DNA of 64,000 nt from Chryseobacterium sp. (GTDB lineage Bacteria; Bacteroidota; Bacteroidia; Flavobacteriales; Weeksellaceae), in contig JAPUEB010000006.1 of the NCBI GenBank assembly GCA_027492795.1, positions 248,001 to 312,000 of the forward strand, read 5' to 3'. Below, piece by piece: positions 45,675 through 54,634 of this stretch. The notes under the pieces were generated by a model. It searched no databases and was not told where the DNA came from. It saw nothing but the letters and a program-made list of their open reading frames with translations. Each line of letters begins with the position of its first letter. Within the stretch, counting starts at the first letter, position 1. A program made the position numbers and the translations under genes.

Positions 45675-45682
45675 CAAAAATA
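45675..45682 (-). promoter_or_regulatory. -7 box before bamD
   Basis: TATTTTTG on the minus strand, about 50 bp before the ATG. Confidence 0.45.
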
Positions 45683-45729
45683 GAATTTTTTTAGCAATAG
45701 AATGCGTTTTAAGATTATTTAACTAATAT

Positions 45730-46359
45730 TTATTCGTTCGTATAACCCAACGAAGAGAAAATGGTAAGCATGATGCTTGTTTTCACTTTCTTCTCTGCTT
45801 CTTTGAAATATTGTTCGTCTGTTTTGCTGGGTACAAAAAGTTCCACAAAGTTTTTGTTCCTAATAGTGAAAAGCGTAGTCCCCATAATGATGGATAGCAA
45901 ATCTTCAGGTTTCGGCGCAAAGGTAAAGCTCCCAATGGTGATTCCCTTTTTAATTACCTCATCTATCCTCATTACACAAATCTGGTAAAACCCCATCAAA
46001 TCTTCCTTCAAATGCTCATTGTAACGAAGTTCTTGCGTTACAAAGCCATGAAAAAAACTGTATTTAAAAAGCTGTTCTACAATATATTTTATGATTTCTT
46101 TCATCTGAAGTTCCGGTTTCGCTTCCTTTATAGTTTCCGAAAATTCCGAAAAATGCTCTCTGGTTTTCTGAACCCTGTAATGATAAAGATAAGACATCAT
46201 TTTCTCCTTCGAGCCGAAGTAGTAAGAAATCATCGCAACATTAATGTTTGCTTTGGAAGCAATATCTCGAACCGAAGTTCCCTCAAAACCCTTCTTTGCA
46301 ATCAATTCCTCCGCAACATTCAGGATGTGGATTTGCTTTTCCGAAAATTTTTTTCCCAT
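45730..46359 (-). CDS. TetR/AcrR family regulator
   Basis: A 209-residue transcription factor. The N-terminal helix-turn-helix reads GTSVRDIASKANINVAMISYYFGSKEKM (positions 25-54). The ligand-binding half is all-helical with no known ligand pattern. It is divergent from the TatD-like gene with 139 bp between; a perfect inverted repeat in that gap is a candidate operator. Confidence 0.93.
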   Translation of the reverse strand: MGKKFSEKQIHILNVAEELIAKKGFEGTSVRDIASKANINVAMISYYFGSKEKMMSYLYHYRVQKTREHFSEFSETIKEAKPELQMKEIIKYIVEQLFKYSFFHGFVTQELRYNEHLKEDLMGFYQICVMRIDEVIKKGITIGSFTFAPKPEDLLSIIMGTTLFTIRNKNFVELFVPSKTDEQYFKEAEKKVKTSIMLTIFSSLGYTNE

Positions 46360-46400
46360 TATTTGTATTTTTAAGTAAATTTAAGAAATTATTAACAATT

Positions 46401-46419
46401 TGTAAAACGCGTGTTTACA
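46401..46419. promoter_or_regulatory. Candidate operator of the TetR regulator
   Basis: TGTAAAACGCGTGTTTACA: arms TGTAAA / TTTACA around the palindromic ACGCGT, 42 bp before the regulator start. A looser TTTTGTAAAAATTG follows at about 46420. Confidence 0.55.
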
Positions 46420-46498
46420 TTTTGTAAAAATTGATGGATATTTCGTAAATTCTTAATATAGAATACTAAAAATTGGGATATTTGCACATATTCTAAAT

Positions 46499-47128
46499 AT
46501 GAATTTCTTTAATTTCCACCACCACAACCCCGAAATAAAGTTTGGAATTTACAACTTAAAGTTTGGCGAAAGGATTCCCAATACTTTGTTTTCCGCTGGA
46601 ATTCATCCCGATTCCATTGTTGAAAATATGGATGAATATTTTCTTTGGTTAAAAGAAGTTTCCGGAAATAAAAACTGCGTAGCCATCGGAGAATGTGGTT
46701 TGGATGGCTTAATTGATGTTGATGAAAAATTACAGGAAGAAGTTTTTGAAAAACAGATTTTTTTGGCTAATGACATTCAAAAACCAATAATAATTCATTG
46801 TGTAAAAAGGTTTTCACAATTAATTCCTTTCAAGAAAAAATCGAAAGTTCCGATGATTGTTCACGGATTTAATAAAAGAAAAACAATCGGCGATGATTTG
46901 CTGAAACACGATTTTTACCTCAGTTTTGGAAAATCTGTTTTGCATAATGTAAATTTGCAGGATCTTGTGAAAGATTTCCCTATGGAAAAACTTTTTTTGG
47001 AAACCGATTCTGCTGATTTCGACATTCAAGATTTATATCAAAAAGTGGCAGAACTAAAAAATTTAAGTTTGGAAGAATTGACGCAAAAAATCAAAAAAAA
47101 CCTTCAATTTCTACAAATTCCGGCATAA
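46499..47128 (+). CDS. TatD-like metal-dependent hydrolase
   Basis: A 209-residue, shortened member of the TatD DNase superfamily. It keeps HHHN at the N-terminus (residues 6-9), SAGIHPDSI, AIGECGLDG (catalytic Glu), PIIIHCVKRF, and LFLETDS with the metal-binding Asp. About 50 residues are missing compared with TatD (260 residues), mainly in loops. Divergent from the TetR gene; it is followed two bases later by tcdA. Confidence 0.87.
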   Translation: MNFFNFHHHNPEIKFGIYNLKFGERIPNTLFSAGIHPDSIVENMDEYFLWLKEVSGNKNCVAIGECGLDGLIDVDEKLQEEVFEKQIFLANDIQKPIIIHCVKRFSQLIPFKKKSKVPMIVHGFNKRKTIGDDLLKHDFYLSFGKSVLHNVNLQDLVKDFPMEKLFLETDSADFDIQDLYQKVAELKNLSLEELTQKIKKNLQFLQIPA

Positions 47129-47129
47129 A

Positions 47130-47885
47130 ATGAAGAAAAACTGGCTTGAAAGAACCGAATTGCTCATTAAAGAAAACAATCTTGAAAAACTGAAAAATGC
47201 CAATATTTTGGTGATTGGTTTGGGCGGAGTTGGTTCTTTTGCAGCAGAATTTTTAGCAAGAGCAGGAGTAGGAAAAATGGCGATTGTGGATGGCGATACA
47301 GTAGATATTACGAATATTAATCGGCAACTTCCTGCGCTTCACTCCACCATTGGAAAAAATAAAGTGGAAATTGTTGGAGAAAGGCTTTTGGACATCAATC
47401 CGGAATTAAATTTAACCCAAATCAACCAGTTTTTGAATCCTGAAAATATGGAGGAAATACTTGATTCTGAAAAATTTGATTATGTTTTAGACTGTATCGA
47501 CAGCGTAACTCCCAAAATTACTTTGATAAAAGCTTCCAGAAAAAGAAAAATAAAGATCGTAAGTTGTATGGGAGCCGGCGGAAAAATGGATCCGAGCAAG
47601 GTGATGGTGAGAGATATCAGTAAAACCCACAACTGTTATTTGGCAAAACAAGTTCGGAAAAGACTAAAAATAGAGGGAATCAACAAAGGTTTTCGCTGTG
47701 TTTTTTCCAATGAAATACAAAAGGAAGAAAGCCTGAAAATGACGGACGGGAGCAATTTTAAAAAATCTTTTTACGGAACAATCAGTTTTATTCCTGCAAT
47801 TTTCGGGTTGTATGCAGCCGCGGAAGTAATTAATTATTTGATTAAAAAGCCCGAAGACGGAAGTCCGAAGTCCGAAGAAAATTAG
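47130..47885 (+). CDS. tcdA: tRNA threonylcarbamoyladenosine dehydratase
   Basis: An E1-like enzyme that cyclises t6A to ct6A in tRNA. The 251-residue protein has the ATP-binding motif VIGLGGVGSFAAEFLARAG, the adenylation site IVDGDTVDITNINRQ, and the Cys of SCMGAGGKMDPSKV. The last residues KPEDGSPKSEEN are encoded by a GAAGTCCGAAG repeat that recurs elsewhere in the window. Confidence 0.93.
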   Translation: MKKNWLERTELLIKENNLEKLKNANILVIGLGGVGSFAAEFLARAGVGKMAIVDGDTVDITNINRQLPALHSTIGKNKVEIVGERLLDINPELNLTQINQFLNPENMEEILDSEKFDYVLDCIDSVTPKITLIKASRKRKIKIVSCMGAGGKMDPSKVMVRDISKTHNCYLAKQVRKRLKIEGINKGFRCVFSNEIQKEESLKMTDGSNFKKSFYGTISFIPAIFGLYAAAEVINYLIKKPEDGSPKSEEN

Positions 47886-47891
47886 GTTTAA

Positions 47892-48272
47892 ATGAAAGAC
47901 CAAAAATATCCACGAAAGGAAAAACTCAAACAAAAAAGAGAAATCGATTTGCTTTTTGCGAAAGGCAAATGGAATTCGTGTGGAAGTTTGCGGATTATTT
48001 ATATTGATTTAGAGAAAAGACCTCAAGAGAACTTTGAACTTTCCCTTCAAAAAGTGGGTGTTTCAGTTTCCAAAAGAAATTTTAAAAAAGCCGTTGACAG
48101 AAACAGAATAAAAAGGCTTTTGCGCGAATGTTATCGATTAAATAAAGATATTTTCACCTCAAAATTTGGAACTCGCTCATTATCAATGCTTTTTTGGACT
48201 TCAAAAAACTATCCCAAAAATTATGCAGAAGTGGAAAGCGAATTTCTAAAACTTTGTGAATCAAAAAAATAA
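47892..48272 (+). CDS. rnpA: Ribonuclease P protein component
   Basis: A 126-residue basic protein that works with the M1 RNA in 5-prime tRNA processing. The N-terminal KLKQKREIDLLFAKGKW and the RNR motif VSKRNFKKAVDRNRIKRLLRECYR are diagnostic. It follows tcdA by six bases, probably one operon. No rpmH is seen beside it. Confidence 0.94.
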   Translation: MKDQKYPRKEKLKQKREIDLLFAKGKWNSCGSLRIIYIDLEKRPQENFELSLQKVGVSVSKRNFKKAVDRNRIKRLLRECYRLNKDIFTSKFGTRSLSMLFWTSKNYPKNYAEVESEFLKLCESKK

Positions 48273-48297
48273 AAGATAAAAGTTAGCACGTTTTTTG

Positions 48298-48305
48298 TAA
48301 ATTTG
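48298..48305 (+). promoter_or_regulatory. -7 box before the DUF4126 gene
   Basis: TAAATTTG, 30 bp before the ATG; exact TAnnTTTG. Confidence 0.5.
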
Positions 48306-48334
48306 GTTGGAAATAAACTATAAATTCACACGAA

Positions 48335-48982
48335 ATGTTAGATAACATTCCTTATTTACCTTACGCAATCAGCGCTTTCATCGGTATTGGTTTGGCTGCA
48401 GCAACGGGTTTCAGAGTTTTTCTGCCGATGTTCGCAGTAAGTCTTGCTTCCTATATGGGTTGGATTCCGATGAATGAAAGTTTTCAATGGCTTTCCGGCC
48501 TTCCAACTTTAATTACCACTGGAATTGCCACGATTGTAGAAATTCTTGCGTATTACATTCCTTATGTTGATCATCTTTTGGACACGTTGTCGGTTCCTTT
48601 GGCTACAGTAGCTGGTTCTGTGATGTTTGCAAGTCAGTTTGCGGATATCGGAACTTTTCCACAGTGGGCTTTAGCATTAATTGCAGGTGGTGGAACTGCT
48701 GCTGCGATTAGTTCTGGATTTGCAGGAACGAGAGCGGCTTCTACGGCAACAACTGGCGGTTTAGGAAATTCTGTGGTCGCGACAACGGAAACTGCAGGTG
48801 CGGGAATTATGTCGTTTTTAGCGATGGCTGCTCCGTTTATTGCCTTTATTTGTGCAATTATTTTGTTGGTTGTCGTTTTGGTTTTAGGAAGAAAAATTTG
48901 GAAAAAATTTAGAAATTTTAATTCCGACCGAAGCGCAAAAACGATTGATGTAGAAGTCGTCGAACGGAAAAATTTAGAATAA
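48335..48982 (+). CDS. DUF4126 membrane protein
   Basis: A 215-residue integral membrane protein with five to six transmembrane segments, rich in Ala, Gly and Thr. Family marks are GIGLAAATGFRVFLPMF at the N-terminus and PYVDHLLDTLSVPLATVAG in the middle, with a cytoplasmic basic C-terminus (RKIWKKFRNF). The function is unknown. It has its own promoter box and is followed by a terminator. Confidence 0.85.
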   Translation: MLDNIPYLPYAISAFIGIGLAAATGFRVFLPMFAVSLASYMGWIPMNESFQWLSGLPTLITTGIATIVEILAYYIPYVDHLLDTLSVPLATVAGSVMFASQFADIGTFPQWALALIAGGGTAAAISSGFAGTRAASTATTGGLGNSVVATTETAGAGIMSFLAMAAPFIAFICAIILLVVVLVLGRKIWKKFRNFNSDRSAKTIDVEVVERKNLE

Positions 48983-48987
48983 AAATT

Positions 48988-49015
48988 AATCCCGATTTTG
49001 TGTCGGGATTTTTTT
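48988..49015 (+). terminator. Terminator of the DUF4126 gene
   Basis: AATCCCGA / TCGGGATT, seven-base loop, then a T run. Confidence 0.85.
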
Positions 49016-49036
49016 GTACGACGAATTATATTTAAA

Positions 49037-49080
49037 ATGCCACGAATGCACGAATAAATTCATTTGTGCATTCGTGGCAT
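49037..49080. repeat. CACGAATGCACGAAT palindrome, third full copy
   Basis: ATGCCACGAATGCACGAA (49037-49054) pairs with TTTGTGCATTCGTGGCAT (49063-49080), one mismatch, between convergent genes. Confidence 0.8.
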
Positions 49081-49100
49081 AAGCGTCATTCAACTTCATT

Positions 49101-49475
49101 TTATTTCTGAAAAAACATTTTCACCGCTACTATAAGCATTAATATGGCAAATGCTTTTCTTAAAGTTTCCTGTGATAATGAAATGGCAGTTTTACTACCG
49201 AGATAACTTCCCAAAACGAAGCCGCAACAAAGCAAAAGTGCGGTTTTGATGTCCACATTTCCAGTTTTGTAATAATTCATCACCCCGAAAACTCCTACGG
49301 GAATCATCAGCAAAGCCAAAGTTGTTCCTTGAGCTTTATGCTGCGTGAAACCGAAAAGCAAAACCAAAACCGGAACCATCACAATTCCACCGCCAATTCC
49401 AACTAATCCGCTTAAATAACCTGCAATTAGTCCCAAAATAACGAGTCCGATGATGATTGTGATGTCCATTTTCAT
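49101..49475 (-). CDS. Half-size TauE/SafE family transporter
   Basis: A 124-residue, four-helix membrane protein. The N-terminal repeat GLIAGYLSGLVGIGGGIVMVPVLVLLFG is the TauE/SafE signature (proposed export of sulfite or sulfoacetate). Full-length members have two such halves; only one is here, so it would work as a dimer. In-frame starts at 49475 and 49469 are both possible. Confidence 0.87.
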   Translation of the reverse strand: MKMDITIIIGLVILGLIAGYLSGLVGIGGGIVMVPVLVLLFGFTQHKAQGTTLALLMIPVGVFGVMNYYKTGNVDIKTALLLCCGFVLGSYLGSKTAISLSQETLRKAFAILMLIVAVKMFFQK

Positions 49476-49494
49476 TTGTTTTGTGGGTTTATTT

Positions 49495-49502
49495 CAAATA
49501 TA
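49495..49502 (-). promoter_or_regulatory. -7 box before the TauE gene
   Basis: TATATTTG on the minus strand, 20 bp before the ATG; a TTG 16 bp further upstream. Confidence 0.55.
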
Positions 49503-49606
49503 AAAACGCAAGGATAGACAAAGTTTTTAAAATTTTGCGACCGTTATTAAGATAAACAAAGGAACACCTGAAGATGGTCTGTGATGTTCGGAAAGTGTTT
49601 GATTCT

Positions 49607-51283
49607 TTATTTATTTTGTCTTAAAAGTTTGATTTCCTCTATTTTTTCGGCGAAGTAATCTGCTTTCTCCGGATGTTTTTGTGAGAGAACTTCGTAGGCT
49701 TTAATAGCTTTTGAATACAACTTTTGTTCGGTGTAGAGTTTTGCTAAAGTTTCCGTCATTAGATGAGAAATATTATCGCTTTTTTCCTTCACCACAAAAT
49801 CGGAATCTTCTTTCAGTTTTGAGATTTTTGGCTCTTTTTCAATGAAAGTTTCTATAACCTTGCTTTTTATTTCTTCTTTGGAAATTTCAGGTTTCTCTTC
49901 AGTTTTCGGCTCATTTCGGTCAATTTTCAACCAATTTTGCCAAGTATTGATGAAAGTTGGGATATTGCTTTTGGTCTCCTCTTCTTCAATTTCTTCTGTT
50001 TTTTCCTCCGATTTTTCTTCAATATTTTCAATTTTTGGCGCGAAAAACGATACGTTCATTACCGGAATTTCCTCTTGCTTTTCTGAAGTTATTTTGACGG
50101 TTTTTTCTTCTTTTTCAATAGATTTTTCAGCAGGGATTTCTACTTTTTCCTCTTGTTTTTTAGTAATCAAAGCATCAGGAATGGAATTTTTAAAACTCAT
50201 TGGTTTCCATTCAGCCGAAACGTTTTCTGTTTTTTCTTCAACAACCTTTTTCTCTACTTTTTCAAGTTCTTCAGCCTTTTTTTGTGGAACTTCCTCAACG
50301 ACTATTTCTAAAGGTTTTTCTTCTGTTTTTTCTGGTTCGAAAGACTGCGTTTCCGCAAAACTGATTTCTGTATTATCGTGATTTTCCTCTTTTTCAATTG
50401 GTTTTTCTTTCGCAGTTTGCGAAGTCTTTTTGCTCTTCATTTTGGCTTCCACTTCGGCGATAAGGCGTTTCATTTCCTCATCGTGTTTATTTGTGGAAGG
50501 TTTTTCGGGGGCAACAGTGAGAATTTCAGATTTTTTTGGTTCAATTTTAACTTCAGGCAAAAATTCCTGCAGTCCATGGAAGCTTATTTGTGAAGGATTT
50601 TCTATTTCTTCTTTCTGGGTCTTTATTTCATCCTCGTTGATGATTTTTTCGGGCTCAACTTGTTCTATTTCCTCATCTTTTGGTTCAATTTTTTCAATTT
50701 CTTTTGGAGCTTCTTCTATTTTATCTGAAACCTGTTCAATTTCTTCGGCCTCTGCTTCCTGAATGTTTTCATCAAGGATTTTACGCTCAATTTCTTCATC
50801 TTTCTTGGGAAACTCTGGTTCAGATTTAGTAATTAAAGATGATTTTAATTCTTTTTTTGGAACGGAACTCGTTGTAATAAACCCATACTGTGGAACAGAA
50901 TTTTCAACTATAGTTTCCGAAGTTTTATCTTCCGTTTTGATTTCTTGTTCACCTTTTTCTTCAATTTTTTCAGAAACAAAAATTTGTTGATTTTCGGGTT
51001 CTTCAATAGTATTTTCTATAGATTTTTCCTCCGAAAATTCTTCCATTTTTTTGCCATTGATTAATTGGTAAAGAATTTTTTTGTCAGTTGTATAAGCTGC
51101 CGTTTTTGAAAGTTCCCGATGATAATTTTCCGGAGTAAATCGGTGGGTTCCCAACAAAAAAAGAGCTCTCAAACCTTGAAAATATGGTTTTGTGTGAATT
51201 TCTTTTTCGATAGTTTTCAAATCCTGAACTTCCAAAATTTCGGGATTTTTCAGCAATTCTAAAATTCTTTCGTTCATAATCAT
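49607..51283 (-). CDS. Glu/Lys-rich repeat protein with a TPR-like end
   Basis: I do not recognise a family. The 558-residue protein has an ordered N-terminal 75 residues (MNERILELLKNPEILEVQDL onward), about 400 residues of low-complexity Glu/Lys/Ile/Pro text (EKPIEKEEN, EEKTEEIEEEE), and an ordered C-terminus resembling one TPR (LAKLYTEQKLYSKAIKAYEVLSQKHPEK, about residues 515-545). No signal peptide. The ATG shares its A with the lptE stop (TAATG), so translation is coupled. It may be a disordered scaffold or a cytoplasmic partner of envelope biogenesis. Confidence 0.8.
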   Translation of the reverse strand: MIMNERILELLKNPEILEVQDLKTIEKEIHTKPYFQGLRALFLLGTHRFTPENYHRELSKTAAYTTDKKILYQLINGKKMEEFSEEKSIENTIEEPENQQIFVSEKIEEKGEQEIKTEDKTSETIVENSVPQYGFITTSSVPKKELKSSLITKSEPEFPKKDEEIERKILDENIQEAEAEEIEQVSDKIEEAPKEIEKIEPKDEEIEQVEPEKIINEDEIKTQKEEIENPSQISFHGLQEFLPEVKIEPKKSEILTVAPEKPSTNKHDEEMKRLIAEVEAKMKSKKTSQTAKEKPIEKEENHDNTEISFAETQSFEPEKTEEKPLEIVVEEVPQKKAEELEKVEKKVVEEKTENVSAEWKPMSFKNSIPDALITKKQEEKVEIPAEKSIEKEEKTVKITSEKQEEIPVMNVSFFAPKIENIEEKSEEKTEEIEEEETKSNIPTFINTWQNWLKIDRNEPKTEEKPEISKEEIKSKVIETFIEKEPKISKLKEDSDFVVKEKSDNISHLMTETLAKLYTEQKLYSKAIKAYEVLSQKHPEKADYFAEKIEEIKLLRQNK

Positions 51284-51837
51284 TACCAATTGGCTACAAT
51301 ATCATTGAAAATCTTGTTGATAATTCTTTCATTTACCAGCTTTACCTGCGCTGTTTCGATTGCATTTCGGTCTAAATCGCTTGCAAAAACCGCTTCGTCG
51401 GAATAAGTTCTGTCGAAGCTTTTATCCGGTTCTATTTTATTTTCGTAATGCACTTTTACGGTAATCGTAAGCTTGTTTTGCGCCGCCTGAATGCTTCCTC
51501 CAGGCGCGTTCACAGCAGACGAAATCGTGGTTGGCGAAATATTGTAATCTGTAATTTCGCCTTCTATCAAAATATCAGGTTTTTCTTTGGTCCCTTTTAA
51601 AGTAGTCCTTTGCAGAAAACGGTTTTGAATATCTGTAGAAAATTGCTGCGCCAACTGAGGATTATTGAGCGGAGCATTATTGATAAACTCGTTTATCTGA
51701 ATAGTTTTGGTTTCCGGACTTAAAGAAGAACCCGTGAAAGAATAACAAGAGCCAAGTAAAAAGAGCCAAGAGCTAAGGAAAAAGAGTTTCAACCAATTCT
51801 TCGGGCTTCGGACTTCGGACTTCAAACTTTTTTTCAT
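51283..51837 (-). CDS. lptE: LptE family lipoprotein
   Basis: A 184-residue outer-membrane lipoprotein that plugs LptD for lipopolysaccharide delivery. Lipobox FLLGSCYSF. The core [26 protein letters not shown] is the family's. The first 12 residues ([11 protein letters not shown]) are encoded by the GAAGTCCGAAG repeat and are probably not conserved. The ATG overlaps the stop of the upstream sigma-54 activator (ATGA). Confidence 0.88.
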   Translation of the reverse strand: MKKSLKSEVRSPKNWLKLFFLSSWLFLLGSCYSFTGSSLSPETKTIQINEFINNAPLNNPQLAQQFSTDIQNRFLQRTTLKGTKEKPDILIEGEITDYNISPTTISSAVNAPGGSIQAAQNKLTITVKVHYENKIEPDKSFDRTYSDEAVFASDLDRNAIETAQVKLVNERIINKIFNDIVANW

Positions 51838-53117
51838 TCTTCTAAATTATACTGTTTTATTTTTCTGTAAAGTGTTCGTTGCGAGATTCCCAATTCATCG
51901 GCAGCTTTGTTTCTTCTTCCTCTATGCTTCTCTAATGCCTTCACAATCAACTCTCTTTCATTGTTTTGCAAAGACAAAGTTTCGGGTTTTGCTTCTTCCA
52001 GTTCGATATCTTCTACATCATCAAAATCATCGTCCAAATTAGAAATAATTGTAGGATTCTGAACTTGATTTTGCTGATTATTTTCAAAATATAAAAGCGA
52101 ATTTGGATTGTGAACTGCTGTTTCAGGCGTAAATACTCTATTGATTAGATTTTTTTCCTGATGACTGAACTCGTTATTGCCACGATTTTTTATCAGTTCC
52201 GAAGTTAAGGATTTTAAATCATTCAAATCGTTCCTCATGTCGAACAAAATCTTGTACATAATCTCTCTTTCCGAATGAAATTCTGAATTCGAGATTGAAC
52301 CGTGATTTTTATTTACAACCGCCGGAAGATTCGCATTCATAGGAATATATTCTGCCAATTTAGTGGAATTGATTTCGCGATTTTGTTCGACAACCGTCAT
52401 TTGTTCCACCAAATTTCGCAACTGACGAACGTTTCCCGGAAACGAATAATTCTCTAAATATTGAACTCCGTCCTGACTCAGGAAAATTTCCGGCATTCTG
52501 TATTTTTCGGCAAAATCAATCGCAAATTTTCTGAAAAGCAAGTGAATATCGCCTTTTCTTTCTCTTAAAGGAGGCATATCGATTTGAACGGTATTCAAGC
52601 GATAATACAAATCTTCGCGAAATCTCCCGTCTTGTATTGCCTTCATCATATTTACGTTTGTTGCAGCAACGATTCTCACATCCGTTTTTTGAATCTGCGA
52701 GGAACCGACTTTCATAAATTCGCCGCTTTCTAAAACACGTAAAAGTCTAACCTGTGTTTGTAAAGGAAGTTCGCCGACTTCATCAAGGAATATTGTTCCG
52801 CCGTCTGCAACTTCAAAATAACCTTTTCTGGTTGAAGTTGCGCCTGTAAATGCGCCTTTTTCGTGCCCAAAAAGTTCAGAATCTATCGTTCCTTCAGGAA
52901 TTGCCCCGCAGTTGACAACGATGTATGGTTGATGTTTTCTCTTAGATTCCGCGTGAATAATTTTTGGAATAAATTCTTTTCCCGTTCCAGATTCGCCGAT
53001 GACCAAAACGGTGATATCTGTTGGTGCAACTTGAATGGATTTTTCTAAAGCACGGTTTAAAGCGGGATAATTCCCGATAATTCCGAAGCGGTTTTTTATG
53101 GATTGTAGTTCGTTCAT
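51834..53117 (-). CDS. Sigma-54-dependent activator without receiver domain
   Basis: A 427-residue AAA+ activator. Walker A is GESGTGKEF (about residue 41), the sigma-54 contact loop is GAFTGA (88-93), Walker B is [12 protein letters not shown], and the C-terminal Fis-type helix-turn-helix is [22 protein letters not shown]. Residues 1-15 are too short for a response-regulator or GAF domain, so the input signal is unknown. It overlaps lptE by four bases. Confidence 0.94.
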   Translation of the reverse strand: MNELQSIKNRFGIIGNYPALNRALEKSIQVAPTDITVLVIGESGTGKEFIPKIIHAESKRKHQPYIVVNCGAIPEGTIDSELFGHEKGAFTGATSTRKGYFEVADGGTIFLDEVGELPLQTQVRLLRVLESGEFMKVGSSQIQKTDVRIVAATNVNMMKAIQDGRFREDLYYRLNTVQIDMPPLRERKGDIHLLFRKFAIDFAEKYRMPEIFLSQDGVQYLENYSFPGNVRQLRNLVEQMTVVEQNREINSTKLAEYIPMNANLPAVVNKNHGSISNSEFHSEREIMYKILFDMRNDLNDLKSLTSELIKNRGNNEFSHQEKNLINRVFTPETAVHNPNSLLYFENNQQNQVQNPTIISNLDDDFDDVEDIELEEAKPETLSLQNNERELIVKALEKHRGRRNKAADELGISQRTLYRKIKQYNLEE

Positions 53118-53148
53118 TTTTTTGATTTGAAATTTGATGTTTGAGATT

Positions 53149-53949
53149 TTACAAATCTGCGATTTGTTGTCGATAGATTTTATTGTAATGATGGGTATAA
53201 CTGTCTTTCATGGTTTTACCTTCGTCATACGTTTTTAAAGCCAAATTCTTCAAATCCAAATAATCTTTATTTCTAATTTTTGAAACTTTTGCCCTGAAAT
53301 AAATATTTTCTGCAAAATCTGAAATTTTGCTTTGTTTTTCAAAATTTTCTAATGCTTTATCAACTTTATTTAACTCAAAATAAGTAACACCTAACTGATA
53401 ATAATCGTATAAACCGACGTTATTATTCTTATTCGAAAGTCGGCTCTCTATAATAGAAACTGCCTTTTCTTTTTCTCCAATCGCTGAATAGCAAATGCCT
53501 TTTACGATCTCTAGTTGGTAATCTCCGTTTTGAGAATATCCCAAATCATTTGAACCTAACTTTTCCAACTCCTCAAAGTCAGCAATTGCACCTCTATAAT
53601 CGCGTAGAAACTGAAACTTGCACCAAGCGCGATATCCTAAATGTTTTCGAGGTTCTAAATTTATCGCTTTGTCAATCAGGGTTTTCCAAGTGATGAAATC
53701 TCCGTTTTTTAGGTAAGGAACTGATTTTTCAAAATAAAGTTCTGAAAATTCCGGAAAAAGTTCAATGCCTTTATCGAACGCTTCCTGAGATTGCCGAAAA
53801 CCTTGATATTGCGTAGCCAAATTGTAAAGTTGACACGCTTTTTTCTGATTTTCTTTCTCAAAAACATTGCAGTTATAAGACTGCGCAACAAATCCTTGAA
53901 AAGCAAGAAAAGCAATGAGATTAAGGCAATATTTCAACGACTTGTCCAT
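53149..53949 (-). CDS. TPR protein, exported
   Basis: A 266-residue protein with a signal peptide (ends GFVAQ) and about four TPR-like helix pairs (for example [26 protein letters not shown] read loosely, and the block [22 protein letters not shown]). No catalytic motif. It overlaps the upstream gene by 29 bases. Possibly a periplasmic or lipid-anchored binding protein. The gene is close to the sigma-54 activator but separated from it by about 30 bp. Confidence 0.8.
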   Translation of the reverse strand: MDKSLKYCLNLIAFLAFQGFVAQSYNCNVFEKENQKKACQLYNLATQYQGFRQSQEAFDKGIELFPEFSELYFEKSVPYLKNGDFITWKTLIDKAINLEPRKHLGYRAWCKFQFLRDYRGAIADFEELEKLGSNDLGYSQNGDYQLEIVKGICYSAIGEKEKAVSIIESRLSNKNNNVGLYDYYQLGVTYFELNKVDKALENFEKQSKISDFAENIYFRAKVSKIRNKDYLDLKNLALKTYDEGKTMKDSYTHHYNKIYRQQIADL

Positions 53950-54445
53950 TTTCGATTTTGTAGGTTAAATATTGGTAATAATCTATTTTTTGTCCTTCAT
54001 TTTGTCTCGGAATCCAACCTCTCAATGATTTTGTAAAATCCAATAGTTTGTTTGTGAGATTGTTATCTAGTTGAGTTTGCTTATAATCCAAACCCATTTG
54101 TTGGGTTCTGAACATTCCACTTTTCCCTTCGCAATTCACGATAAATCGTATCGTGATGTATCCGTTTGCATCTTTATTTCCTGAAATATTCTTTGACTTT
54201 AATTCTTGAAAAATCTCAAATTTTTCTCCTTTATATTGAAATCCATTGGAGTGGTAATATTGAAAACTAAAATTTTGATTTTCTCCACATTTTTTGAAAT
54301 CTCCATCAATGGTTTTATCATACGAAATGTCACCTACAAATTTTGGATATGAGGAGGCGACCTTTTCTGTTTGGCAAGAGAAAAGGAGCGGTAGAAAAAA
54401 TAAAATTTTCAATCCTTTTATTAAAAATATTGGGTTATATCTCAT
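53921..54445 (-). CDS. TonB C-terminal-like lipoprotein
   Basis: A 174-residue lipoprotein (lipobox LPLLFSCQT). The region GYITIRFIVNCEGKSGMFRTQQM followed by LLDFTKSLRGWIPRQNEGQKIDYYQYLTYKI follows the pattern of the TonB C-terminal domain (strand, helix, GW-x-P turn, strand). It lacks a transmembrane anchor with ExbB contacts, so it is a TonB-like fold and not a true TonB. Function unknown. The start overlaps the DUF1016 remnant by 11 bases. Confidence 0.75.
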   Translation of the reverse strand: MRYNPIFLIKGLKILFFLPLLFSCQTEKVASSYPKFVGDISYDKTIDGDFKKCGENQNFSFQYYHSNGFQYKGEKFEIFQELKSKNISGNKDANGYITIRFIVNCEGKSGMFRTQQMGLDYKQTQLDNNLTNKLLDFTKSLRGWIPRQNEGQKIDYYQYLTYKIENGQVVEILP

Positions 54446-54605
54446 TATATTTCTCCAATTCATTCTCTATTTCCTCAATCATTGGAAGTTTGCTTTTTAA
54501 GTTTTCAGGTAAATTTTGGGTTAAAATAAATTCGCTTACTCTGATTTTTGGTTTTAAATCAATCAGCCAATTTTTATAATCGCTATTGGAAAATAGTTCT
54601 TTCAT
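54435..54605 (-). pseudogene. DUF1016 (YhcG) nuclease remnant, internal deletion
   Basis: A 56-codon frame starting MKELFSNSDYKNWLIDLK and ending with text that looks like the C-terminus of DUF1016 / YhcG-type PDDEXK nucleases (VSEFILTQNLPENLKSK then LPMIEEIENEL). The first 22 residues fit that family's N-terminus; the roughly 250 middle residues, including the nuclease site, are absent while the frame is kept. It is too short to act as a nuclease. Whether it is translated is unknown. Too short for routine ORF calling. Confidence 0.65.
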
Positions 54606-54634
54606 TTGAAGTTCGAAATTTGAGTTTCTTTGGT

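Noticed and set aside
49842-50381. 179-codon plus-strand frame opposite the Glu/Lys-rich protein
   Set aside because: Its Ser/Phe-rich translation is the mirror of the Glu/Lys codons; no start signal or homology is visible.
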